Source: Blasia pusilla (taxonomy: Eukaryota; Marchantiophyta; Marchantiopsida; Blasiales). From it: a stretch of DNA of 64,000 bases. Both the position numbers and the translations under genes were made by a program. The notes under the pieces were generated by a model. The model was not told the origin of the DNA. It searched no databases and saw only the letters and a program-made list of their open reading frames with translations. The stretch's first letter is position 1. Each line of letters begins with the position of its first letter. This document shows positions 48,545-61,329 of the stretch, in pieces. Location of the stretch: NCBI GenBank assembly GCA_050084515.1, contig CM114272.1, forward strand, positions 6,138,001 through 6,202,000, in the 5' to 3' direction.

Positions 48545-49288
48545 TTGCTCTAGCTGCAAACACCCATCCAGGAATCTTTCCGAAGCTTGCTCGAGCCTAC
48601 TCGCCCTGAACACACGCTACACTCCACCTCTCAAGACTCCGCTTCAAGCCTTCAGGTAGCGCTTCCTTTTGATTTCACAGCACCCCTGCGTCTACCAACA
48701 TAAACCCCAATCGCTATGATTGTGATGTCGCTGCCCGCGACCCCGCGATGGAAGCGCCTCCTTCCCAGCTTTCCAACGCATGAAGAACTCCAAAAATGCC
48801 CTCGTTTTGACCCCCCGATTGTAGTTATACCAAACTTGACTCCTGCCGGGTTCCAAGACTGCCGCGACGGTTTGGCTCCTTCACGCCCCGCAACTAGGAC
48901 GTACTCCCGTACCCAAACTCGTGTCCGGCTCCGAGTACGATTGGTATTCATGGCGGTCCACTTGCCCTTGGCTCCTCTCCCTCTGCCTTCAGGGTTTTGG
49001 CTACCATGACACGGTTTGGGGCGCCGACACCCTAGGCGATGGTTTTGGCGGCCGCCCCAGTTAGCACCGCGTGAACTTTGTTTGGCATGCCGCTAACTCT
49101 CAACTAGTACGGAAGCAACCTAGACCTTGTACAACTACAACCTAGACCTTTGCGCATGGCTGACTCTGAGTGGCGTTTTCCCGGTGATCTCGTCATAGCC
49201 TGATTCAATGGTGATCGGCAATACCGGGTGGCGGCGTGCTTGGGTTCGCGGGTTCGGAATATACTCCGTGGGTTCGGAATATACTCCA
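48545..49288 (-). repeat. 5' LTR of element B
   Basis: It is inverted relative to the element A LTR and shares GAACCCGCGAACCCAAGC and TAGTTGAGAGTTAGCGGC. The outer tip carries a short duplication (GGAGTATATTCCGAACCC twice on the minus strand, about 49250-49287). Confidence 0.7.
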
Positions 49289-49355
49289 AATATTACTATG
49301 ATTAAATTTTTTTCAACGAGGTATGAGTTCATTAACCCCTTTATATGCATGCGAA
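49288..49355 (+). repeat. flank repeat Z, right copy
   Basis: Same orientation as 31114-31190 and directly adjacent to the outer end of the element B LTR. See the left copy. Confidence 0.7.
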
Positions 49356-52300
49356 ACTCATGAAGATGAGCAAATGAGATTATGCCCATCTTGGGGAAGG
49401 TGTAGGGGGAGCGGAAGTATCGAGCAATGCGGACACAAACTACATGCACATTGAGGTCGGGGCATTGCAACTCAACTCCCAATGTGATTGAAAGCACTCT
49501 CCTTTCCCAAGAAGAATGATTTGCAAACACTTGTTCCATATTCTATAAGTGGCAAGAATTTCTTTTCAATTTGTGTGAACAAGGGATGTCCAATTGCAAT
49601 GATATGATTCTAAATAATATTGTCACGACCATTATTTTAGTATTACTATATCGTACCCTCTTTCCCACATGAAAAGAAACTATAAATATATGTAAATATA
49701 TTTATATTAGGATGCGTTTTAAATTTGTGTGCACAACGGAGTACACTCTAACATTAGTCCCTTCCCTTCACGGATTATTCATTGCACTTATTTTTTACCT
49801 CTACGTTATGCGTAGTATAGATTAAGCGCGCTAGCGATGCGGTTGTAAGTTAGAAAGTCTGTAATCCAATTTAAGTTGGAAATTTTAGGACACCGGTCCC
49901 TTGTCCATGGCAGCGACGTATTCGGAATCTAGTCGTCAAGAAGCTGAGTGAGGCAGCGTCTCGGTCTGCTCTCTGGCATCATCTGCTTTCTTCTCATGCA
50001 CACCAGTACTTTACTGCATGGATTTGCGGAAGCGAGTGCGGAGTCTTCGGAGTCGCTGGTGTGGGATCTCTTTTGCTTACTGTGTTTGAGAAGCGCGAAA
50101 CCCCGGGGCTGCTTCCTACGCGGACACATGAGACACCATCTTCGATCGTCATGAGACACCGCCGTTGAACAGTGGGAAGTAGACAAACTGAACGAACATG
50201 ACTAGTGAGTGCTTAGAGGAAGATGAGCGGACTCCTGTGCAATCTACTGTGGGTTTGGGGATGGTACTATTTTTCCTCTGTTCATGGGAAGAGTAACATC
50301 AAGTGCTTTCCGAGAATAAAGAATAAAGAGGGGTGGATTTGTACTCGCTTCCATTGATCGAATAGATTATCCGTTGTTTACAAAGTCTTCCGAGTCATGG
50401 GAAAAAATCTAGTTTCGACTAGTCTAGAGGAGTCTATTTTTCTCCAATTTATACACTAGAAATTGGAGAGATTGATATCGATGCTTCGAACAGTTTAATT
50501 TAAAATGGTTATGCCATTGCTCTGTGGTTAGATGCAAGAATTTTCTTGTTCTTTTGGCCACAGAAACAAGTTAGACTTCCAAGACTCTCTCGGGTAAACC
50601 TGAAGGATTTCCAAATCCAGATGATGGCTTTAGAAACCCACGTTCGTAGAATCTGTTGTCGATCGACTTTGGAATACGTTAGACCTCTTGATTTCCTGTC
50701 ATAAATTGATCTGCGTTGTATCTTACCCGCGAGTTACAAACATCCACTCCTATCGCTCATGCCAAAGTTTGAGTTAGAGCAAAAATTGATCGCTGCTTCT
50801 CCTGTGGCTATTTTCTTCGAAACAAGCAGATAAAGGCGTGTTTATTTCAGCAATTGGAACACTACTTTAGAATAGAGACCAAATTACTCCTTTGAGGAAA
50901 ACTTCAAAGAACATCCATCCATCCAAGATATTACGTCACAATCTGGAAATCTCGTCTCTTCATTCACTATTTACTGAAATCTTTCAACGGTCAGGAAAGG
51001 ATGACTGAAGAAACTCTTCTAAGGAAGTTTGTTTGTGACAGAAGATATTGAGGATCATGGACAATCCATGGGTGCTCCTACAGCCAAATTTGAAGTCATC
51101 TCACAGACACTCAACAATGTACGTTTTCATAACTTGAAAAACATTTGGAATACGTTCGCCTATGGGGAGGTAACGTCCAAAATCTTATCCATATTTGACG
51201 CTTATCATGCATGAGTACCGGCAATTGAGAGAGATTTCTGAATTATTTTCACCTGATACTTAACAAAAGAAGATATAGAGCTCAGGAAAGCAATTTATCT
51301 CCCTGAGAGAGGCAGATCAGTGAAAATATGTAAGAAATGATTCGCCTATGAAGTCTGAAACGAGGACGCTCAAATTCTTAAATCGGCAATCAAACAGGGA
51401 CTCTGAAATACTCAAAATTGAGCACCGCTTTGCTCAATCCCGTTTTATGCGTCATCTCCGATTCAGCACAGTAGTAAGCATATCTTATGTGTTCTTCGTA
51501 GATCATCACCATCCGGGTCTCGACTCTCATTAATTCTGGGAGTTGAGGATGACATTCTACATCCAGTTCTGATTTGAATTGATACAAGAAATGAATCGAC
51601 ACAATAGCTGCAAAGTTCACAAAGCTGATGATTATGAGATTCTGGGAATGAAGACCAGTGAAATTCATTGCTCGCCTCTATCCAGGTAGAAGTTCCAAGT
51701 GAAATTTAGGGCTACTGTTCGTGATGATGAATATTTGGACCTTGAATCCTTTTTTAGATGATGTATGCTCGAATTTGAGATCAGCTGCAGCGAGCACAGT
51801 TTGGGAAGTGAAGCTCAAATGCGTATGGTCATGGGAATGGGGGTACTTCTGTAGAATATTGGGACGTATTTTCTTTCACAACAGGTGATGACCAGAAACA
51901 ATGAGCGAAGAGGCATGGTTACTCCGGAAACGCTCCAATAGCATGCTTCGTAACTCCGTGCTGGATATTTTTTACCGATCAGCTTTCTCGCGCTTCGTAC
52001 ATATCTCTCCGTATGTCAACATTTTCATCATTCACGGATGTGTATGTGGCCAATGAATCTTATGTTTGAATCAAATTTTGCTTCAAGCTACAATTCCTTC
52101 TTCGGTTACTTTTTATATTGCATGTCTGTCCCGGTTGCCCCCTCTACTTCAATGTTTTGCTGCACAATAACACTTCAATTTAACGAAACAATGGCCTCTA
52201 ATCTCTCGCTACATTAACGATCGTCCGAGAGATGTATGTCTTTCCATCCAGTCATTTTTGTCAGGGTTCTGGAAGTTGATTATGGGATTCGTGAGCTTTC

Positions 52301-52940
52301 TGCGACAAATGGCTCCGCACATTGGGTCCACTTTTCCAAGCCTATTGTCAATGCCGCAGAACAAATAGATAGCCCCCGGATTTGAGACAGCCGCCGTTGA
52401 CAGGGTTATTTAGCACGAAACAATCCAAAGTGGCGAGATCAATCGTAAAAGGGAAGGCGCAACTTCTTAATTCACATCTTCCGCTTATCCACATACGGGC
52501 CAGACCAGTTTCGAGCGCGCTAATACCTGCAGTCTATGAATTGCCTCCGGATCCCTAACTCAGCTTAGCCTTGCTAGCTTTGTGATTAGAGTGCAAGACC
52601 CGCCGGAACACACGCAGTGGCAGCGGTGGCACCCTAAACACTGAATCCATGCGATTGAATCTGGGACTCAGTGGGAATGAGACGAGTTAAATGAAGAAAT
52701 TCGAAGCAAAATGTCGAAAAGAATGAGTCGGAGTAAGGAAATCGATTGGAGGCATAGGCAGCTTTGGCGCTCCATGGACCACGCTTCAGCTTGCTCTCGG
52801 ATGTCATGTTCGCGTCCTTTGAATTTGTTTATTTAAATATTTTTTTTCACGGCTGCACGTCCAAGCTGCAGTAAATGCATGCCGTCGCTTCTTATGGCTT
52901 TCGAGAGAACTACCTCAAACTACTTCACATTGTAAGCCTC
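49356..52940. other. intergenic, no gene recognised
   Basis: AT-rich near 49600-49800, then mixed composition. The short open frames have no recognised domain and no splice pattern that I can support. The last kilobase would hold the promoter of the LRR receptor kinase; an AT-rich TTTAAATATT stretch sits near 52833. Confidence 0.4.
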
Positions 52941-52942
52941 AT

Positions 52943-53142
52943 CTCTCGCTTGTCAGTCTCCGAAGTCGTCCCAACTCACTCTCGTGTCTCGTGTCTCGTT
53001 TGTCGGTCTCCGAGGTCGTCAAAACTCCCTCTCGTTTTCTCATATCTCGTTCGTCAGTCTTCGAAGTCGTCACGACTCATTCTCGCTTTCTCATGTCTCG
53101 CTTGTCAGTCTCCGAAGTCGTCAAAACTCACTATCGCTTTTC
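52943..53142 (+). repeat. four-copy tandem repeat, 51-bp unit
   Basis: Units starting near 52944, 52995, 53045 and 53096 each contain TCTCGYTTGTCAGTCTCCGA and AGTCGTC. They lie just upstream of the LRR receptor kinase and may be part of its 5' leader. The continuous spacing without unique spacers rules out a CRISPR-like reading. Confidence 0.8.
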
Positions 53143-53273
53143 GATCAGTCGTCTGAAAGTGTAGCGTCACGTTTTCTCCGTCCATGTACATACGTGAGGA
53201 GATCTTTCTGAAGATCGGAGTGGGTGGGGTGGGATTCCTCGGCCAAGTCGCGAAATTTTGTGCAGTGCGAATC

Positions 53274-56200
53274 ATGGTCCGGAGTGGAACCGATCTTTCT
53301 TTGCGACGCCCTGGGGCACTTGTGTGTGTGTGTCTGTTTCATTTTTTCGAATTCGCAGTGGTATCGAGTGGGGAAACTCGCTGCGGCTCAGATGATATGC
53401 AGACGATGCGCAAGATGAGAGAGGAGCTTTTCAATTTCGAGGGGAACAGGATATGGTTGAACAAATATTGGAAAGACGACAAGTACCCGTGTTATTGGGC
53501 TGGTGTGCATTGCTGGAATGAGAGCTTTGTGTTCGAATTAAGATTTGGCGAAGCATATAGAAATGCTGAAGTGCCATTGACATATGACACTTCAACATCT
53601 GTCTTGGGAGGGAGTCTGCCGAAGAGCATTACATCTTTACCCTGTCTTGATACGCTCGACTTCCACTCTAACAACTTCACCGGTCCCATACCTTCCGAAC
53701 TCTTTTTGAACGCACCCGGATTGAAGTATGTTGATCTATCTCAAAACTCTCTGTCCGGTCGTATTCCGCGCATGTTCGGCCAAATGGATGACCTTGTTTC
53801 ACTTTATCTCGCTGGTAATAATCTCGCGGAAGAAATACCTTCCGACCTCTTTTCGAAGGCACCCCGATTGCAGAATGTTGATCTCTCTTCTAACTCTCTG
53901 TCCGGAAGTATTCCGGGCATCTCAAGCCCTTCGGTCAGCCTTGTCTCGCTTTCTCTACATCACAATTATTTGGAAAACGATATACCTCCCGGACTCTTTT
54001 CGAAGGTACCCGCAGTGGAGAGGATTGATCTATCTCACAACGCTCTGTCCGGCCGTATTCCGCACATCTTAAGTCCCATGGCCAAGCTTACCTGTCTTTT
54101 CCTGAGTCATAACCGTTTGACAGAGGATATACCTTCCCAACTTTTCTTGAACACACCCGTCTTGGAGGAGATCGATCTTTCTGATAACTCTCTGTCCGGC
54201 CCTATACCGCGCATCTCGAGCCCCATGGCCAACCTTACTCTTCTTTCTCTCAGTAATAACAATTTGACAGGTGAGTTGCCTTCCGAACTTTTCTTGAACA
54301 CACCCATCTTGGAGGAGCTTGATCTTTCTCACAACTCTCTTTCCGGCCGTATTCCGCTCATTCTAAGCCTTATGGTAAACCTCATGAGACTTGATTTGAG
54401 TAATAACAATCTGACAGATGATATACCCTCCCAGCTGCCCATAGTCACACCCAGGTTGGAGAGAATTGATCTTTCTAACAACCGTCTATCCGGTCCCATT
54501 CCTACTGGTTTACAGAACTGGAGATACTTACAAGAGCTTCGACTTTCGGTGAACTCCATAACCGGCACAATAGATTCTCTTTCTTTACTGAATCCGCACG
54601 TTGGCGGACTCGAACTCCATCTTGATAGAAATAATCTGACAGGCGATTTGACAGGAATCGGGAGGTCAGTGCAGTTGAAAGTACTAAATTTGTCGGAGAA
54701 TCGGCTTAGCGGCTCTTTGGATCCCCTCAGCAAATTGTGTGAAATCCAGCTCGATTACAACGAGCAGCTACAGAACCTGCAAGTACTGGCGTTGCAGGGA
54801 AATTTTATTTCTGCGGAGCTGATGCCTCTAAGTAATCTTTTCCATGTCTTAAACAAGAACCATAGTGAGAATCCGAGATTCGTCTTGAACCTGTCAAGGA
54901 ACCAGCTCTCTGGTAGCATTCCAGCTGGAGCTATTCAGTCTTATATCCTCTCTCTTGACCTGTCCCACAATCACCTCTCAGGACCTATTACTTTGGATGA
55001 ATCGTATGGATCTGCCATTGTTGCTGAAACGTTGAACTTATCACACAACAGGCTGAGCGGCGTCTTGCCAGAAATGAACGAGACCGCACTGTTTCTAAAG
55101 ACACTCATGTTAAATAACAATGAATTCTCTGGTGTTCTGCCGGCGTGGATACTGGAAATGCCAACGGCCGTCACGTTAGATGTGAGTGTGAACCTTCTTC
55201 AGGGATCTTTGGTGTCGTTGGAGAGCATGACCAGGCTAGTCATCTTGAATCTGTCCTGGAATAACCTTTCCGGGACCATCCCAGATTCAGTTGCGTCGCT
55301 CGTGAGGTCTAACCACTTACGATCAGTGGATGTCTCGCACAACAACTTCGGCGGTTCTTTACCCAATTTTCCCACGGAAGCCGGTGTCACTTATTCCTTC
55401 GTTTACAACACACGACTTTGCGGTCCACAATATTTCCAGCTTCACCCGTGTCGCAAATCCTCAGGTATGTGTATCCTCTAAAGTTCTGAATTTCTGCTAG
55501 CCGCTAAGAACTCTGCTGCACGCTCTGGAGAGTTCTCATCACTTTTCCAATCACTTTACTGGACTCGTTTCATTGATTCGCTCTTCCGGAAAATCGGTAT
55601 CGATAGGATGCAGAGAGACTTCAGGATGTTATAGTGTTGTGCCAGATAACTCATTTGTTCGTGTGCATTCGAATGCAGATGAGAAACTCCCTATAGCTGT
55701 GGGAGTTTCCGTTTCGGCTCTGGTGCTCGTGTTGGCGTGTTCCCTTTTTGCTGTTCGGCGCAGACGAGCCTCAATAGACAATCAATTGGATGCTGATCTA
55801 GTTGCAGCGATCGAGCAAGGGGACATTACCACCAGGCTCGTATCTTATCGGGAGCTTCAAAAGGCGACAGCCAACTTTTCTCCCAGCTCGCAGATCGGGG
55901 TCGGCGGATTTGGAACAGTGTACAAGGGTCTCCTTGGACATCAAGTGGTAGCGATTAAGACCAGTAATAAGATCTCTCGAGTGAACGAAGCGGCGGAGGG
56001 GAAGCAGCAATTCCTGAATGAAGTTCAAATCTTGTCGGGAGTGAATCATCGCAACCTGGTGCGCCTTCTGGGGTGCTCCCTGACCCGAAAGATGGCTCTC
56101 CTCGTCTTCGAGTATGCCTCCCAGGGAACCTTGGGGGAGCATCTTCATGGAGAAAGAGGGGAGAAACGTCTCGATTGGGGTTGTCGTTTGAGGATCGCGG

Positions 56201-56958
56201 TCCAGACAGCGGACGCCCTACTTTACCTCCACTCGGCTGCCAATCCTCCCATCATTCACCGTGATGTGAAGCCCGCAAACATTTTGTTGGATGATAACTT
56301 GAATGCGAAGGTGGCAGATTTCGGTATATCCAAGCTGGTTGCGAGCCTGGACGCATCCCATGCCACTACGCTCAACGTCCAGGGGACTCTAGGGTACATT
56401 GACCCTGACTACTTTACATGTCTTCGGCTCTCAACTAGGAGCGATGTTTACAGTTTCGGGGTGGTGCTGTTGGAGCTCATCAGTGCTCAGGCACCTTTGG
56501 ATCGGAGTAGAGGGGATCGGGACAGCAATTTGGTTGAGATGGCCAAACATCTCACAAGAACGGATGCACTGCATCTACTTGTGGACCCCATCTTGAAGGA
56601 CTCCTTTGATGAATCGGAAGATATCAGGGACTCCATCGTCGGCGTTGCAAATCTAGCTCTCACATGTGTAAATCGCAGTGTCGAGGACCGCCCCAACATG
56701 AAACAAGTGTGCTCAGAGCTGGAGACTCTGAGTGTAGGAGTTATCCCGCGGTCGAGAGTGTTGTCTCTTACGCCTGAAGTCGGAGAAGATGAAAATTTAC
56801 TTACTGTTTTTCTTGGTGCTTCCAATTCTTCCGAGTACACCGGATCGGGCAAACAAATTTCGGAGAACCCGGTTCGTAGAGAATTCCCTTTTACAAATGG
56901 ATCCAGAAGCGAGTCACACCATTCTCTGGAAGCCTTGTCGGCTTTGCACGGGAGGTGA
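53274..56958 (+). CDS. LRR receptor-like kinase with WAK-like kinase domain
   Basis: Two exons, 53274-55464 and 55679-56958, joined by a GT-AG intron in phase, give about 1156 aa. The ATG at 53274 is preferred over 53184 because it places a hydrophobic signal peptide (ALVCVCLFHFF) near the N-terminus. A capping motif (PCYWAGVHC) is followed by more than 20 leucine-rich repeats. After the intron come a membrane segment (VGVSVSALVLVLACSLFAV), basic residues and a complete Ser/Thr kinase: GVGGFGTVYKG, VAIK, IIHRDVKPANILL, VADFGISKL and GTLGYIDPDY. The kinase resembles wall-associated-kinase-like proteins. It should act at the plasma membrane as a receptor for an unknown ligand. Retention of the intron would end the protein after GMCIL, giving a soluble ectodomain. 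An 80-codon out-of-frame stretch overlaps the 3' end. Confidence 0.85.
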
Positions 56959-57124
56959 AAATCGAAAACATCGTGGTAGTTGGCAATGCTAACTTCATCC
57001 CGGACCTCTCTCTTGATCGAGATGTTTCCAGTATTCAGACGTCGTCATCAAAATCTCGCGATGGTCTAAAGTTGTCCCATGAAAAAGATGAAGGCTCAGC
57101 AGATTTTTCAGATTCTCGATAGTT

Positions 57125-58980
57125 CTATCAGTCGTGCGTTTGAAGGTGTTGAGAAGTGAAACTCGTTACTCCAGTCAATATCATGGAATCTCTCACAAGG
57201 TTGGTTTTCTGGACCCCCACTCTATCAATTCTTATGATTTCTCTTCCCTAATGTCTTCAAAGGATAATTGACAAGCCCGGGGAATTCTTATCATCTTTGA
57301 ATATTGGAGACGGTCGCCCATGAGTTCTGGAAACGGGACCAAAGTTGCAAAACACAGACCTTCGTCCAACAGAGCGTTTTGTGAATGGACACGAGTGCGG
57401 TTGTTGCTGAGATCCTGCTTTATGAAGAGAAGTAAATTGCCATAAGAATTGGTCATGGCCTACATGCTTGTGGTTTATGCATGTGGAAGTCACCTCCTAC
57501 ATCTTCAGGTCCCGATTTCCTCATCCCGTCAGTTAGCTCCGCTCATCCACGATTCAGTCATGTCCACAAATTCTGTGAATACCTTTCTTTATCTAAATGA
57601 CTGCACGCCTGGACTTTGCTCTCAAATCAAAAAGGCTGCCCGTAAGTATGTTTATGCGAAAGAAGAATGTCGGACAAGACGCTGCTTCCCGTCTTAATCA
57701 GGGGCGGTAAGGTTAGGGCTCTTTAGGGTTGATTTGTGTTATTGTTCGTCTCTCAAAGCTCAGATTACATTTCTCAGACGGGTTTCCGACTAAGAGTAAG
57801 TTTGCTGGACTGGAAAGTGCGAATCAATTATTGAGTGTACCTGTGGCAGTAGGTAATGGTGTCCTCACATTAATCGCTTTTCCATTTTACATCATGGAAA
57901 AAGCGAACATTCGGGATATAACACAATGACAAAAGTAGGAACATCTAATATGGTCTCTAACTCTAATATAGTCTTGTGATACGGGAGTGGATAGATCAAT
58001 CGCCGAACGCAGATAGAGTACCAGAATGGCTGCAAACGGATTGAACGTCGAGCCGCTGCGTGCTCGTCCCTTTTCAAGTTCTGAATTCAACGCGAGCGAG
58101 GTAGCCTGTGGTTTGAGTGGAAAGCTCTGCAGGTGTGCCCAAGAAACCCTAGAAGAGCTGACAGAAGTTATTTAAGAAGCATGGGCGGAATCCCCCAAAC
58201 AGAGCCAGAATACATAGACAGGGCGTCTCGTGCCCAGCGCATTCTGCAGAATTTCAGGTTTCCCAGTCTTAGCTGCTCACCACCACCTACGGTTTTCGGT
58301 TTTCTTTCAACTACACCGGTTTCCATCCGCCTTTCATGAACTCTAACTCAGTGAAGAGTTTTTCTTTATGACAGTTTTTTAATCGGTTTCCCCTGTTCTT
58401 AGATCCGGAGAGCGAGAAGAAAAACTGCTTAGCTTGGACGTAGAGACTCACGTGGCAACCAGGCTAGATTCTCTACCATGGTTTTCAATATCGTATCATA
58501 GACCTTAGTCTCTAACTTCAGAAAGCGTTTCTGTCTACATTCTATCTGAACACATTCAGCTTATTTAAAGACGTCCTTCAATTACCTGACTGGCTCGGTC
58601 CATTCCCAATTCATAAGAGATGGAGCGTACAACACTGGCAGCTTCCGGTGCCGAAAGAAGATTAGATTGTTCTATTCCGAACTCATGACAAAAATAATGT
58701 TGAAGACCAATCCAGACTCAAATTCTATTTCGAACTAATGAGATTATAAACGTTGGAGACTTTAGGTCACCCTACCGCGTACAAGTGCTCTATCCCCAAC
58801 TGATAATACTGATAGGTGTAAAACTTGTGGAGATTACCTGAATTTAGGCCCTTCTGAAAGGAGAATATTCGAATAAGAATGAATCACTGCCATATAGTCG
58901 GTGTGTAGAAACCCAGAAGTGGCCGATATTAGTCCGTCCATGCTCTATACCTACGAAAATTCGAGGCGGCAGAGTAAAAT
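57125..58980. other. intergenic, no gene recognised
   Basis: Short open frames such as 57449-57697 have no recognised domain. It includes the 3' UTR of the LRR kinase at its left end. Confidence 0.4.
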
Positions 58981-59053
58981 GTTTCCGTCCAGGTTCGAAC
59001 TGGAGACCTTCAGTGTGTTAGACTGACGTGATAACCAACTACACCACGGAAAC
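58981..59053 (-). tRNA. tRNA-Val (anticodon AAC), second copy
   Basis: The reverse complement is identical over all 73 bases to the tRNA-Val at 1908-1980. The flanking sequences differ, so this is a dispersed gene copy and not a recent large duplication. Confidence 0.95.
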
Positions 59054-61300
59054 CCACGACAAATCTTCTGAAGCATAATAGATTTATTCTGTATATAAAT
59101 GATGCAGTAGGGTCGGAATCTTCATCACAAATGAACCCAAGCTGTTGTTTGATTGATCAGCATCGCTTAGCACTCGTAAGAAAGAATCGTAATATGCGTA
59201 CATTTTTTCAGGAATCTCTACCTCGATTGCTCGATCGATGGACGCTCCACCAATCAGGCGATCAGATCCACATGAACTGGGTTCGAACGAATCTTCCGTT
59301 GCTTGGACCCTAAACAAGCTCAAGGATCCAGACCTGTACTAAGTGCGGAAAAGGGTCAGGAAAACCAACGATGAATCGATTTCATCTAGAAAATCAGAGG
59401 ACGACGAGATGAACGACGCTCACCATTCGGCCCGAGCTACTAGTCCAATCCTTGGGCACGTGATACCGAAATGCATTTTGGACTACATGGACATGGCATT
59501 GGATATGTTTTCGATAAGTCCAAATGAAACTAGAAACCAATATCAGCCAACAATCCTAACATAAATTGAAACCGAAGTTAGTTGAATCTATCTAAGTTAC
59601 TGGTACATTGCCGAGAAAAACTATAGCAACTGCAAAGCGATACAGAGGCAGGTTCACCCAGTTTCATTAGAAAGGACAACAGAATATGTCTGATGTAAGC
59701 GACCAGCAAGCGCAGGCTGCAATCAAAGCGAGCTAGTTGACGTGCATCTTGCGGCTTGATCCCATCCCCCTTTTCAAACGTTCGTCGTTTTCGTTCCATT
59801 GTAACTCAATCTATGGACTCGGTGGCATATATCACCTCCCAGCGAAAATCTACTGCGCTCGAATGTTGGGAACTGTTGAGGGCGACAGCTACACCTTCAT
59901 CATAACACAATCCCCGTCAGACTCATACATCTGAGTGTCTCATTCGCTTATTAAAATCGAATAACCCTGGAAAGAATCCCGAGAATAACTTGCGGATCAC
60001 TTCTTTTGTCTCTCCTACTCGAACCAGACTTGAAATGGCTACGGAGAAATTAATCGGTCAATCGTGAGCCTGCAGCTGAGGGAGATCTATCCCCCTTCAT
60101 AGATTCAAAGGTTATAGATATTCTGAACCCTGTAATAAAATATCTTCAGGTAGATTCAGATGCATCGACAGGACTTGTACTGGTGAAAAACATGATTTTT
60201 CAGTTTCTCCATGTTTCCTGCCTCCATCAAAGACGGACTGTAGCGTATGAGGGCCTTCTTTCTTGTGGAAATTGGTTGGACCTCATATACTTATACTAGA
60301 CAAGGGAAGAATTTGAGGGAAACCTGAATTTGACATATGGAAGACGCGCCAATTCCTTGTCGGATGAAAGGGTTTAAACAGAGCTGCACGCTCGAAAACG
60401 GTCATCACTTACCACTTCGTTGGAATTGAGTTGAATTGGAGTCTGCCAAGATCTGACACTGTACTTCGATAAGCATTCTGTACACTAAGAACTGGTGGGG
60501 TTATTCTACTGGGGCATACCTAGGTTTGTCTCGACGCTGACCTGATAAGTGATGGAGTTCTACATGGCAGTGTGCACCGTTTGTTCATGATTAAATTTCG
60601 GAATGCACTCGTCAGTAACTCAAAGCATTCCGCCTTTTCGTAGGCTGAGTGGGGTCTCATTCGGTTTTCTCGAAGCCGTTCAATCGCTGGAACTTGTCCA
60701 TGTCTCTGAATCTAGTCGTGGTCTATGTACAGAGCTCGGATCATGTTCACTCTCCTTTGAGTTAGGAAACTGATCAGCCCATTATTGACCCTCCATCTGT
60801 ACACTTATCGATGGACTATGTCATTCTCCAAATGAATCCTCCATCGGAAAACTTATTCATGTACTCTGCCATTCTCATAAACTAGTAACGGTATGAAGAT
60901 ACGAATATAAAAACATTTTTTTTTAAGGATTTCCTTGCTAAACGGACATTTCACATTCCGTGTGAATGGGTGACATTGTGTAATTGATGTGACATGTTAA
61001 ATTCTTACATTTTTAAAAATTTGATCTTCAAGATAAAAGCAAGATGAATAGGAAATTGAAATGTACTGAACATGACATGTTACATGAATTCACGAATCAC
61101 CAATTGCGTCTTGTTAGTTTGTCCCTTTGAACCGTTCAAGTTTCGTAAGAGCATGATAGATGAACCAATTTCAAACAAAGACGATGCGGTGACAACCCAT
61201 AAGGTAAGCATGTATTGAAGAATTATGTGGGATACACATGATTCATTCGCTCGTCTGGAATGGAATCAACTCTAAGGTAAGTACGTTCCTACATAGAACA
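59054..61300. other. intergenic, no gene recognised
   Basis: Open frames are short and carry no recognised domain. Sequence becomes AT-rich from about 60900, toward the Helitron. I could not find a Helitron 3' hairpin plus CTAG-type terminus with confidence. Confidence 0.35.
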
Positions 61301-61329
61301 AACATAACTTAGACGATGATATAAACTTC

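Larger units (their letters stand above)
44114..49288 (-). mobile_element. element B: chromodomain Ty3/gypsy, interrupted by element C
   Basis: On the minus strand: 5' LTR (49288-48545), primer-binding site (48542-48534), gag, protease-RT, partial RNase H, integrase and chromodomain. The 3' end resumes at 35013 beyond element C and ends in a 39-base LTR stub at 34273. B is the inverted relative of A and is non-functional. Confidence 0.8.

Noticed and set aside
52943-53142. CRISPR-like regular array
   Set aside because: The 51-bp units are contiguous with similar sequence throughout and no unique spacers; this is a plain tandem repeat in a eukaryotic genome.
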